DNA from: JAVBNO01 sp031551485
GTDB taxonomy: Bacteria > Bacillota > Clostridia > Oscillospirales > Ruminococcaceae
Assembly: GCA_031551485.1 (NCBI GenBank)
Contig: JAVBNO010000019.1
Coordinates: 1-64,000, forward strand
Length of the DNA stretch: 64,000 nt
Reading direction: 5' to 3'
Below, piece by piece: positions 25,047 through 33,758 of this stretch. The notes under the pieces were generated by a model, which was not told where the DNA came from, ran no database searches, and worked only from the letters and a program-made list of their open reading frames with translations. Both the position numbers and the translations under genes were made by a program. Within the stretch, counting starts at the first letter, position 1, and each line of letters opens with the position of its first letter.

Positions 25047-26066
25047 ATGAAAAAACTGCTTGCGATTGCTATGATCGCGGTCCTGGTTCTCTCGCTGGCT
25101 GCTTGCGGCGGCACCACCCCTCCCGCCAGCACCCCCGACGCTTCTACCGCTTCCGAAGCTGCTCCCACCGCTGATGCTAAAACCGTTAAAGTTGGCGTCT
25201 GCATTTACAAATTCGACGACAACTTCATGACTGTTTACCGCAACGAGCTGGAGAAGTACATGAAGAGCCTTGAGACCGATGCCGTTAAATACGATATTAC
25301 GATCGTTGACGGCAAAGGCGACCAAGCCGAGCAAACCAACCAGATCAACACCTTCATTGCTGACAAAGTTGATGTTCTGATCATCAACCTGGTGCAATCC
25401 ACCTCTGCTGGCGCTGTGATTGATCTTGTCAAAGCTGCTAACATCCCCACCGTTTTCATTAACCGCGAGCCCTCTGAAGAAGACATGGGCCTGTGGGACA
25501 AAATCACCTATGTTGGCGCCGATGCACGTCAGTCCGGCACCTTCCAGGGCGAAATCATCAACGAGCTGCCTGACAAAGGCGACCTCAATGGCGACGGCAC
25601 CATCAACTATGTTATGGTTATCGGCGATCCCGAGAACGTTGATGCCCAATACCGTACCGAGTTCTCCATCAAAGCTGTTACCGATTCCGGCATGAAAGTG
25701 AAAGAGCTTGTTGCCCAACGTGGTGACTGGGCTCAGGAAAAAGGCCAGGAAATCGTTGCCAGCGCATTGGCCCAATACGGCAAAGACGTTGAAGTTGTAT
25801 TCTGCAACAACGATGCTATGGCTCTGGGTGCCAAACAGGCGATTGATGCTGCCGGCCGCACCGTTGGCCAGGACATCTACCTTGTTGGCGTTGACGCCCT
25901 TGACGAAGCTGTTGAGCTTGTTAACGGCGGCGGCATGACCGGTACCGTTCTGAACGATGCCAATGGTCAGTCCCACACTGCTGTTGACGTTGCCATCAAG
26001 ATGGTGAACGGCGAAGCATTTGACAAAAAATACGTCGTTGACTACGTTAAAGTTGTCAAGAAATAA
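25047..26066 (+). CDS. mglB: Galactose/methyl-galactoside-binding lipoprotein MglB, main copy
   Basis: A 339-aa lipoprotein (SLAACGGT). It keeps most of the pocket known from E. coli MglB: YKFDDNFM, the Asn of FINREPS, Asp and Arg in NVDAQYRTEF (the His is Asn), Trp in GDWAQEK, CNNDAMALGAK, VGVDALDEA and TVLNDANGQ. ATG 25047 has AGGAGG 10 bases upstream. Codon choice (gct, gtt, atc, aac) is more biased than in paralogues 1 and 2 and in most of the window, as expected for a highly expressed binding protein. A terminator follows, then mglA. Confidence 0.9.
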   Translation: MKKLLAIAMIAVLVLSLAACGGTTPPASTPDASTASEAAPTADAKTVKVGVCIYKFDDNFMTVYRNELEKYMKSLETDAVKYDITIVDGKGDQAEQTNQINTFIADKVDVLIINLVQSTSAGAVIDLVKAANIPTVFINREPSEEDMGLWDKITYVGADARQSGTFQGEIINELPDKGDLNGDGTINYVMVIGDPENVDAQYRTEFSIKAVTDSGMKVKELVAQRGDWAQEKGQEIVASALAQYGKDVEVVFCNNDAMALGAKQAIDAAGRTVGQDIYLVGVDALDEAVELVNGGGMTGTVLNDANGQSHTAVDVAIKMVNGEAFDKKYVVDYVKVVKK

Positions 26067-26095
26067 AGCTTTTTTCTCCTTTTAAGTTTATTCCG

Positions 26096-26131
26096 AAAAT
26101 TGCGTGTGCGCTAAGTGCACACGCAATTTTT
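26096..26131 (+). terminator. Terminator-like hairpin between mglB and mglA
   Basis: Arms AAAATTGCGTGTGC (26096-26109) and GCACACGCAATTTT (26117-26130) are perfect complements. Such a hairpin usually lowers expression of the ATPase and permease relative to the binding protein, or ends the upstream unit. Confidence 0.8.
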
Positions 26132-26222
26132 GGAATCCATTGATTTTCGTTTTGACTTATGGCACAATGTGGTTATTCAAACACGGCGTGCATTCCCTGA
26201 TTACGGTATGGGGGGCAAGTGA

Positions 26223-27737
26223 ATGGCAGCGGATTACATATTGGAAATGCAACATGTCTCGAAAGAATTTCCCGGCGTAAAAGCGCTTGACAATGTGACA
26301 TTGAAGGTGCGGCCCGGTACGGTGCATGCGCTCATGGGTGAGAACGGCGCGGGTAAATCTACGCTGATGAAATGCCTGTTTGGCGTATACAGAATGGATT
26401 CGGGCGTTATCTTGTTGGACGGAAAACCGGTGCACATCGACAATCCTTTAGACGCGCTGAAAAAAGGAATTGCCATGGTACACCAGGAACTGCAGCCGAT
26501 TCCCGAGCGGAGTATCGGCGAGAATATTTTTTGCGGCCGTTATCCCATGAAAAGAGCATTGGGCGTGTTTCCCATTGTGGATCACGACAAAATGTATAAT
26601 GAAACGGCACGGCTTTTAAAAGAAGTGCATATGAATTTTGACCCCAAGGCGAAGTTGCGAAGCTTATCGGTTTCCCAAATGCAGTCAGTGGAAATTGCCA
26701 AGGCAGTTTCGGCCAGCGCCAAAATTGTGATTATGGACGAGCCGACGTCTTCGCTGACAGAGCACGAGGTGCAGACGCTGTTTACCATTATTCGTGATTT
26801 GCAGAAAAAGGGCTGCTCTATCATCTATATTTCTCACAAGATGGAGGAGATCCTTCAGATATCCGACGACGTAAGCATTATGCGAGACGGACAATATATT
26901 GGCACGTGGCCGGCCAAAGAGCTGACCACCGACACGATCATTACCCGGATGGTGGGCCGGGAGCTGACAAACCTGTATCCGCCCAAAAGCAATGTGCCGG
27001 GCGAAGTGGTTTTGGAAGTCAAGGATTTTACTTCCATCTCTGAAAAAAGCTTTAAAAATGTGAATTTTAATTTGCGCAAGGGCGAGATTTTGGGCCTTAG
27101 CGGCCTTGTGGGTGCCCAGCGCACCGAGCTTGTGGAGGCTATATTCGGCATTCGCGGGTCGGTGGGCGGCGAGATTACATATCGTGGGCAAAGGCTGAAG
27201 ATTAACCGGCCTCATGACGCCATCACCAAGGGCATTGCCCTTTTGACCGAAGATAGGCGGGCAACCGGTATTTTCGGCGTGCTTTCAGTAGAGGACAATG
27301 TATCCATTGCCTCGCTGGACCAGTACATCAAATTTCATTTGATGCTGGACGCCAAAAAGATTGATAAACTTGTAAAAGACAATATTTCCAAATTGAACAT
27401 TAAAACCCCCAGCAGCAAGACAAGGATGCAGTCGCTGTCGGGTGGTAATCAGCAAAAGGCGATTATCAGCCGGTGGCTGGCCAACGACCCGGACATTTTG
27501 ATTTTGGACGAACCCACCCGCGGCATCGACGTGGGCGCGAAATATGAGATTTATACCATCATTGCCAACTTGGCCAAAGAAGGCAAAAGCATTATTATGA
27601 TATCGTCGGAAATGCCGGAGCTGATTGGCATGTCCGACAGGATTATGGTCATGTGCGATGGGCGTGTGACAGGATTTGTGGAAAGCGCCGATATGACCCA
27701 GGAGAAAATTATGGGCCTGGCCACCCAATTTTCGTAA
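26223..27737 (+). CDS. mglA: Galactose/methyl-galactoside ABC transporter ATP-binding protein
   Basis: A 504-aa protein with two fused ATPase domains, as in all CUT2-type sugar importers. The first has Walker A GENGAGKSTLMKCLFG, signature LSVSQMQSVEIAKA and Walker B IVIMDEPTSSL. The second (from about 255) has a degenerate Walker A (GLVGAQRTEL), signature LSGGNQQKAIISRWLA and ILILDEPTRGIDVGAK. It energises uptake of the sugars captured by the binding proteins upstream. It is followed after 62 bases by the permease gene. Confidence 0.93.
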   Translation: MAADYILEMQHVSKEFPGVKALDNVTLKVRPGTVHALMGENGAGKSTLMKCLFGVYRMDSGVILLDGKPVHIDNPLDALKKGIAMVHQELQPIPERSIGENIFCGRYPMKRALGVFPIVDHDKMYNETARLLKEVHMNFDPKAKLRSLSVSQMQSVEIAKAVSASAKIVIMDEPTSSLTEHEVQTLFTIIRDLQKKGCSIIYISHKMEEILQISDDVSIMRDGQYIGTWPAKELTTDTIITRMVGRELTNLYPPKSNVPGEVVLEVKDFTSISEKSFKNVNFNLRKGEILGLSGLVGAQRTELVEAIFGIRGSVGGEITYRGQRLKINRPHDAITKGIALLTEDRRATGIFGVLSVEDNVSIASLDQYIKFHLMLDAKKIDKLVKDNISKLNIKTPSSKTRMQSLSGGNQQKAIISRWLANDPDILILDEPTRGIDVGAKYEIYTIIANLAKEGKSIIMISSEMPELIGMSDRIMVMCDGRVTGFVESADMTQEKIMGLATQFS

Positions 27738-27799
27738 TGCCGGCTGGCGTGTATTTTGCATATTGATGCCGGTGTGCGGCAGAATGGAGTGTAGCGAAT

Positions 27800-28864
27800 A
27801 TGGAGCAATCCAAGTCTTCCCCTGAATTTGACAGCAAGGCCATCGGGCACTTTTTAGAGAATAACGCCATTATTCTGCTAATGGTGCTTGTAGCTGTGTT
27901 TGTCGGCATTGCCCGGCCAACTTTTGTCTCTTTTGCCAATATCCGCAATCTGGCCATGAACACCTCGGTGCGGTTTGTTATTGCATTGGGTGTGTCGGGC
28001 TGCTTGATTACCAAGGGTACCGACCTTTCCGCCGGCCGTGTGGTGGGATTGGCCGCCTGCCTGTCCGCCACCCTTTTGCAGAAGGCGGATTACAGCGCCA
28101 AAGTACTTAAGAATGTGGGCGAACTTAACATCCTGCTGGTTTTGGGCGCAGTCGTTTTCATTTGTGCCTTTGTCGGCTTTTTGAACGGTGCGGTCATCTC
28201 TTGGCTGAAGGTACCGCCCTTCCTTTCTTCGCTGGGTATGCAGACACTGGTGTATGGTATCTGTCTTGTTTTGACCGGAGCACAGCCTATTGGCGGCCTG
28301 CGCAGCAACTATACCCATATCTCCAGCGGACAGCTGAAAGATATGGTTGGCGCCATTATCGGCAAGCCACTGACCGGCTTTTTTGCTTCTGTTTTAAGCA
28401 TCCCCTATTTGTTCCTAATTGCCCTTGGGCTCGGTTTGTTTATGTGGTTCCTTTACAATAAAACAAAGCACGGCAAATATATGTACGCCATTGGCGGCAA
28501 CGAAAACGCGGCCGAAGTCAGCGGCGTTAACACCAGCAAAACGAAAATTTTGATTTATATGCTGGCGGCCTCGCTGTATGCGGTGGCAGGCTTTTTGCTG
28601 GCCGCCAAAGCGGGCGGCGCTTCGGTTAATACCGGCATGGGTTATGAGCTGGAGGCCATTGCCGCCTGTACCATCGGCGGCGTTTCCACCAACGGCGGCG
28701 TGGGCCGGGTGTCCGGCATTCTCATTGGCGTGCTGTTGTTCGAGCTTTTGAAAATTTCCTTGCTCTTTATGGGTGTGGAGACATCCTACACCTACATTGT
28801 GCAGGGCCTTGTCATCATCATCGCGGTTGCGCTGGATTTGCGGAAATATCTGGCCAAACGCTAA
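27800..28864 (+). CDS. mglC: Galactose/methyl-galactoside ABC transporter permease
   Basis: A 354-aa CUT2-family (RbsC/MglC) permease with about ten hydrophobic segments. The MglC hallmarks are present: ITKGTDLSAGRVVGLAACL, IGGNENAAEVSGVNT (the EAA-like loop touching the ATPase) and AIAACTIGGVSTNGGVGRV. It forms the membrane channel of the importer. No second permease is present, so a homodimer is expected. Confidence 0.93.
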   Translation: MEQSKSSPEFDSKAIGHFLENNAIILLMVLVAVFVGIARPTFVSFANIRNLAMNTSVRFVIALGVSGCLITKGTDLSAGRVVGLAACLSATLLQKADYSAKVLKNVGELNILLVLGAVVFICAFVGFLNGAVISWLKVPPFLSSLGMQTLVYGICLVLTGAQPIGGLRSNYTHISSGQLKDMVGAIIGKPLTGFFASVLSIPYLFLIALGLGLFMWFLYNKTKHGKYMYAIGGNENAAEVSGVNTSKTKILIYMLAASLYAVAGFLLAAKAGGASVNTGMGYELEAIAACTIGGVSTNGGVGRVSGILIGVLLFELLKISLLFMGVETSYTYIVQGLVIIIAVALDLRKYLAKR

Positions 28865-28926
28865 TAGTAGAGGGGAGCCTTTCATTATATCGGAATATTG
28901 ATGGAGGGCAGAAATGTTCCGGAGCG

Positions 28927-28953
28927 CGCGGGTGGACAATTTGTCCGCCCGCG
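28927..28953 (+). promoter_or_regulatory. GC-rich hairpin before the small membrane protein gene
   Basis: An 11-bp stem with one G-U pair (28927-28937 against 28943-28953), loop AATTT. No T run follows, so it is more likely an mRNA stability or processing element than a terminator. Confidence 0.4.
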
Positions 28954-28979
28954 TGGTCTATGGAGGAAAGGTGAGAACG

Positions 28980-29183
28980 ATGGACAAAGGACCAATGGAG
29001 GACAAGAAAGACCAAGGGCCGCAGGGCGAAGAAGGCACCCCAGTGGACGAGCGCAACTGGAAAGAAAAGTTGTATGATAAAATTCCGGTTTCGATGGCGA
29101 CGCTGGATAAAATTATCATAGGGCTGTTTATTTTGTTGGGTTTGGCGCTTGTCATCGGCATCATCAGGGGGCACGGCGGATAG
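28980..29183 (+). CDS. Small single-pass membrane protein, function unknown
   Basis: A 67-aa protein. Residues 1-42 are highly charged (many Asp, Glu, Lys), then IIIGLFILLGLALVIGII forms one helix and the tail is short. GGAGGAAAGG stands about 9 bases before ATG 28980. It lies between mglC and the YesN/YesM pair; it could be a small partner of the importer or of the sensor, but nothing in the sequence proves it. Confidence 0.65.
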   Translation: MDKGPMEDKKDQGPQGEEGTPVDERNWKEKLYDKIPVSMATLDKIIIGLFILLGLALVIGIIRGHGG

Positions 29184-29217
29184 GCTTCCCTTTGGTCGGC
29201 GGTTTCGGATAATCAAA

Positions 29218-29246
29218 TTGCGCAAAAGGACAAAAAGTGATACAAT
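29218..29246 (+). promoter_or_regulatory. Sigma-A promoter of the two-component operon
   Basis: TTGCGC (29218-29223), a 17-bp spacer and TACAAT (29241-29246), about 48 bases before the regulator start. Confidence 0.65.
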
Positions 29247-29294
29247 TCTTGGGAAAGAGCAATAACGGCAACGCAGAAATGGAGACATGTGCCT

Positions 29295-30905
29295 ATGAGC
29301 TTGTATCGTGTGCTTTTGGTGGATGACGAAGAAGAAATCCGGGAAGGGATTATTCAAAAAATTGATTGGGAGGGTTGCGGTTTTCAGCTGGTTGGCGGCG
29401 CTGAAAACGGCAAAGAAGCCCTGGAGATGGCGGAGCGGCTGCGCCCCGACTTGGTGATGGCGGATATTAAAATGCCGTTTATGGATGGGCTGGAGCTTTG
29501 CAGAATTTTGGCGGAGCGAATGCCTACCATGAAACGCGTTATTTTTTCCGGCTTTGACGATTTTGAATATGCCCAACAGGCTATCAAAATGAATGTAACC
29601 GAGTACATTCTCAAGCCCATTAATGCGGCCGAACTGACCGAAATGCTGGGGCGGCTGCGGGCGCAAATGGACCGGGAAATTGACGAGCGGCGCAATGTGG
29701 AGCGTCTGGAGGAATACTACCGCCAAAGCCTGCCGATTTTGCGGGAGCAGTTTTTGAATGGACTTGTGGAAAGCCGCTTTGCCACCGAAAGCGCCAAGGA
29801 TATCATCGCCCGGGCGACGCGGTATGGTTTGCAGATTGACGCCGGCTGCTGGAGCGTGGCTGTGGCGCGGGCCGACGATGTCGGCGAAGGGTCGCCCCTT
29901 GCGGTCCGGGAACTGAGGCTGTTGTCGGCGCAGAAAGTCATTGAAGAGCATTTGGAACGGTTTGGCCGTTTTTACAGCTTTTTATACGGGGACAGCGTGA
30001 CGGTGGTGGCAATGCTGCCCAGCCCGCATCTGATCTTGGAATTTGTGGAGCGGCTGGACCAAGTGTGCAAAATAGCCCAGCGGCTGCTGGGGTTTCATTT
30101 GGCCGTGGGGGTCGGGCCGGTCTGCCACGAGCTGCCCGGTCTGCACAGCGCCTATTTGGGGGCGCTGCGGGCGGTGGATTACCGGGTGCTGACCGGGACG
30201 GACCAGGCCATTTACATTGATGATATGGAGCCTAGCACCACCGCGCCCCTGAATTTTGAGGAACAGGACGAGCGGCGGCTTTCGGGCGCCATCAAGCTGG
30301 GGACACCGGAGGAAATTAAGGAAGTGGTGGATAGCCTAATCGGCCGTTTTGGGGAACATTCCGGCGCAGGGCTTTCCTTTAACCAATATCAAATTTACCT
30401 GATGGAAATGTTGGCGGTGCTGATCAATTTGGCGCGCGCCTACCGGCTGGAACTGGATGAAGTGTTTGGAGAAGGGTTCCAGGGGTATGCCCATCTGGCG
30501 GATTTTGACTCGCTGAAAAGTTTGTCGGCATGGTTTTATGACAGTTGTCTGCATATATCCACCTTCATCAAGCGAGAGCGGCTGGACGCCGCCAAGCTGA
30601 CGGTGGAGAAAGCAAAGGCGTTTGTGCAGGAAAACTACCACAATACGGACATTTCGGTGGAGATGCTGTGCAACCATTTGCATATGAGCCCGGCGTATTT
30701 TTCGACGGTATTTAAGCGGGAAGCGGGGGTAAGCTTTATCAACTACCTGACCGATGTGCGGATGGACCAGGCGGTGAAGCTTCTCAATTCCACCGAGGAA
30801 AAAACCTACGCCATTTCGGCGCTGGTGGGCTACACCGAGCCCAATTATTTTAGTTATGTGTTTAAAAAGCGGTTTGGCGTTTCACCCTCCAAGTATAGAA
30901 AGTGA
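29295..30905 (+). CDS. YesN-type response regulator with AraC DNA-binding domain
   Basis: A 536-aa regulator. The receiver domain (about 1-120) shows the acidic pair in LLVDDEEE, the phospho-acceptor Asp in DLVMADIKMPFMDG, and Lys in EYILKPI. The centre (about 150-400) is a variable linker. The C-terminus (about 435-536) holds two AraC helix-turn-helix motifs (SVEMLCNHLHMSPAYFSTVF and YAISALVGYTEPNYFSYVF). ATG 29295 is preferred over GTG 29289, which is too near the GGAG site. It is followed after 12 bases by its sensor kinase; the probable targets are the mgl and gal genes around it. Confidence 0.92.
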   Translation: MSLYRVLLVDDEEEIREGIIQKIDWEGCGFQLVGGAENGKEALEMAERLRPDLVMADIKMPFMDGLELCRILAERMPTMKRVIFSGFDDFEYAQQAIKMNVTEYILKPINAAELTEMLGRLRAQMDREIDERRNVERLEEYYRQSLPILREQFLNGLVESRFATESAKDIIARATRYGLQIDAGCWSVAVARADDVGEGSPLAVRELRLLSAQKVIEEHLERFGRFYSFLYGDSVTVVAMLPSPHLILEFVERLDQVCKIAQRLLGFHLAVGVGPVCHELPGLHSAYLGALRAVDYRVLTGTDQAIYIDDMEPSTTAPLNFEEQDERRLSGAIKLGTPEEIKEVVDSLIGRFGEHSGAGLSFNQYQIYLMEMLAVLINLARAYRLELDEVFGEGFQGYAHLADFDSLKSLSAWFYDSCLHISTFIKRERLDAAKLTVEKAKAFVQENYHNTDISVEMLCNHLHMSPAYFSTVFKREAGVSFINYLTDVRMDQAVKLLNSTEEKTYAISALVGYTEPNYFSYVFKKRFGVSPSKYRK

Positions 30906-30917
30906 CGGAGCAGCCCC

Positions 30918-32732
30918 ATGAGCCTTTTATCGAGAATTTCCAACATCTATCGCAATCGAAGTCTCCAACTGGTCATTTCCATCTCGTTTACGATTGTGAC
31001 GCTGATGGGCATGGTCTTTATGGGCATGTCACTTTTTTTGCGTTTTACCATGTCCACCGAGGCAATGGTTTCGGAGGAGAGCCGACGGGTAATCGACCAG
31101 GTGAACCTGAATATGGACGCCTATTTGCGCAATATGATGCGGGTGTCCGACTCAATGTATTACCGGGTGATCAAAAACACCGATTTGGCTACAGAGACGC
31201 TGGACGACGAGATGAACCTTTTATATGAGACCAACCGGGATGTGGTCGTCAGCATTGCTGTTTTTTCGCGCCAGGGCGCCCTTGTAACAGCCACGCCGCT
31301 GAACAACAGCAAAGTGGGTGTGACGCCGGAAACGACGGACTGGTTCCAAAACGCGATGGGCAAAATTGAAAATTTTCATTTTTCCACTCCGCATGTACAA
31401 AACTTGTTTGAGGATCCGGACTACCGGTATCGGTGGGTGATTTCGCTGAGCCGGGCGGTTGAATTGACCACCGACGGCAACACCCAAAACGGTGTATTGC
31501 TGGTGGATATGAACTTTAGCGGCATTGAGCAAATCTGCAAAGATGTGAGTATTGGCACCGGCGGTTATTTATATTTAATTGACAGCGAGGGTGAGATTAT
31601 TTATCATCCCCGCCAACAGTTGTTATTTTCGAATTTAATTAAAGAGAACAACAAGGCGGCAGCCAAGTACGAGGACGGCGCCCACGATGAAGTGTTTGAA
31701 GGGGAAAGTCGCCTGGTAACGGTAAAAACGGTGGGATATACCGGTTGGAAAATTGTGGGCGTTATCCCCCAGCAAAATGTGATGCAAAACGCGGCGCAAA
31801 TTCGCTTGTTCGTCATATTCATCGCCTTTTTCACCATGTTCCTTATGACGTTTATCAATATGTTTGTGTCCTATATTATCGCCAATCCCATTCGGGCGCT
31901 GGATGAATCGGTGAAGCAGCTGGAGGCAGGGGCCAAGGACGTAAACATTGCGGTGGGCGGTTCGTACGAAATCGAGCATTTGGGCCAGAGCATTCGATCG
32001 ATGGTGGCGCAGATGCGCCAATTAATGGACGATGTGGTAAAAGAACACGAGGCCAAACGAAAGAGCGAGCTAGATGCGCTGCAGTCCCAAATTAATCCCC
32101 ATTTCTTATATAACACCCTGGATTCGATTATCTGGATGGTGGAGAACGGACGATATCCCGACGCCATTGCCATGGTCACATCGCTGGCGCGCTTGTTCCG
32201 CATCGGGTTGAGCAAGGGCAAAAATATCATTACGGTGGAGGAAGAGCTGGAGCACGCCCGACACTATATGACCATTCAGCAGATGCGGTATAAAAACAAA
32301 TTTGAAGTGCGTTTTCACGCGGCGCCCGAGACGCTGGGCTTGGCGACAATTAAGCTGACAATCCAGCCAATTTTGGAAAATGCCATCTATCACGGCATGG
32401 AATTTATGAGCGGCGATGGGCTGATTGAAGTGAATACCTACCTGCAAGACGACGATTTGTACATCGACGTCATCGACAACGGGCTGGGTATGCCGGCGGA
32501 CAAAGTAATCCAGCTTTTAACATCGGGGGCGGGAAGCAGTTCCAGCGGTGGCAGCGGCATCGGCGTTAAAAACGTGCTGGATCGGATTCAGCTGTATTTT
32601 GGACCGGAGTATGGGTTGGATATTGAAAGCGAGCCGGATGTGGGCACAACGGTGCGTATTCACCTGCCCCAAACAACGCCGGACGCGGCCGGGGAGCAGG
32701 ACGGCGTTCGCGAAGGGGGAAGCGGCCGATGA
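30918..32732 (+). CDS. YesM-type sensor histidine kinase
   Basis: A 604-aa membrane kinase. Helix 1 is at about 15-40 and helix 2 at about 293-318, with a Cache-like extracellular sensor of about 250 residues between. A HAMP linker follows. The His-kinase domain has the phospho-acceptor His in QINPHFLYNTLDSIIWM, and the ATPase domain has DNGLGMP and GSGIGVKNVLDRI. YesM-type kinases sense sugars directly or through binding proteins. The next two genes encode sugar-binding proteins, and the first overlaps this one by ATGA, so the kinase probably reads a sugar through them. Confidence 0.92.
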   Translation: MSLLSRISNIYRNRSLQLVISISFTIVTLMGMVFMGMSLFLRFTMSTEAMVSEESRRVIDQVNLNMDAYLRNMMRVSDSMYYRVIKNTDLATETLDDEMNLLYETNRDVVVSIAVFSRQGALVTATPLNNSKVGVTPETTDWFQNAMGKIENFHFSTPHVQNLFEDPDYRYRWVISLSRAVELTTDGNTQNGVLLVDMNFSGIEQICKDVSIGTGGYLYLIDSEGEIIYHPRQQLLFSNLIKENNKAAAKYEDGAHDEVFEGESRLVTVKTVGYTGWKIVGVIPQQNVMQNAAQIRLFVIFIAFFTMFLMTFINMFVSYIIANPIRALDESVKQLEAGAKDVNIAVGGSYEIEHLGQSIRSMVAQMRQLMDDVVKEHEAKRKSELDALQSQINPHFLYNTLDSIIWMVENGRYPDAIAMVTSLARLFRIGLSKGKNIITVEEELEHARHYMTIQQMRYKNKFEVRFHAAPETLGLATIKLTIQPILENAIYHGMEFMSGDGLIEVNTYLQDDDLYIDVIDNGLGMPADKVIQLLTSGAGSSSSGGSGIGVKNVLDRIQLYFGPEYGLDIESEPDVGTTVRIHLPQTTPDAAGEQDGVREGGSGR

Positions 32733-33718
32733 AAAGAAAAAACGTACTCATTTTCCTTTTGCTGTTTACGCTGTTTATTGTATTGTATTATGTTTTTGCA
32801 GTGGATTTGCCCCGGATGGAAAGCCAGCGGGAGCTGATCAGCATTTCGGTGATTGTGCGGGGCGCCACCGATAATAACTGGGCTACCGTGAAGCAGGGGA
32901 TTGACCAGGCGGCGTTGGACTTACATGTGGATGTGAGCTTTATCACATTGGCCAACGAAAACGACAGGATGGAACAGCAGTCGCTTTTGGAACGTGAAGT
33001 GGCCAACGGCGCGGACGCTGTGCTGGTGGCCGCGGCAGATTCCCAATGGATGGCGCCAGTGGTGGCTTCACTGGCGTCGCGGGTGCCGGTGGTAACCATT
33101 GAATGCCCAACCGATTCGCCCAAGGAGTCGGCGTATATCAGCGGCGATAACCGGCAAATGGGCATTATGCTGGCCGAGGAGATCATACGCAGGGGGCTGG
33201 GCCGAAGCGGCCAGCGGGTGGCAGTGATCGCCGCGGCCAACCAATGCGACAATGTACTGGAACGGCAGCAAGGCATTGTGGATACGCTGGAGATACAAAG
33301 CGAGGCCCATGTGGATGTGCTGCCGGCGGCGGATGATTTGTCCGACGTGGCCGACATTATGGAAGAAATCATTGAAAATAAAAGTGCCGATGTGGTGGTC
33401 GGGCCCGATTTGGCGGCGTTGCAGTTGGCAGCGCAGGTGCTGGGGGCGCGACAGCCGGTGCGGACGGCAGGGCCTAAAATCCTTTTGTTCGGGGTGGGGG
33501 GAACCGGTGTTATTGCACCTCATCTGGAAAAAGGCGTTGTGACGGCCACGGTGGTGCAAAATGACTTTAATATCGGCTATTTGGGGCTGCAGGCGGCGGT
33601 GGCGGCGGTGAACGGCACCGGCGAAAAAATGGACACAACGGTGGCGTTTCATTTGATCACCCGGGAAAACATGTTTGAGCCGGACAGCCAAAAGCTGCTG
33701 TTCCCCTTTGTGCGATAG
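32729..33718 (+). CDS. Membrane-anchored periplasmic-binding-protein-like sugar sensor
   Basis: A 329-aa protein starting in an ATGA overlap with the kinase gene. The N-terminus (NVLIFLLLFTLFIVLYYVFAV) is an uncleaved signal-anchor; there is no lipobox. The rest is a type I solute-binding fold like RbsB or LacI ligand domains: ISVIVRGATDNNWATVKQGI, ANGADAVLVAAAD and VPVVTIECPTDSPKES. A membrane-tethered binding protein coupled to a YesM kinase suits a three-component sensing role rather than transport. The ligand is probably a sugar. Confidence 0.82.
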   Translation: MKRKNVLIFLLLFTLFIVLYYVFAVDLPRMESQRELISISVIVRGATDNNWATVKQGIDQAALDLHVDVSFITLANENDRMEQQSLLEREVANGADAVLVAAADSQWMAPVVASLASRVPVVTIECPTDSPKESAYISGDNRQMGIMLAEEIIRRGLGRSGQRVAVIAAANQCDNVLERQQGIVDTLEIQSEAHVDVLPAADDLSDVADIMEEIIENKSADVVVGPDLAALQLAAQVLGARQPVRTAGPKILLFGVGGTGVIAPHLEKGVVTATVVQNDFNIGYLGLQAAVAAVNGTGEKMDTTVAFHLITRENMFEPDSQKLLFPFVR

Positions 33719-33758
33719 ACGCAGCGATGAAGACAGTACAACAAAAGGCGGTGGATTT

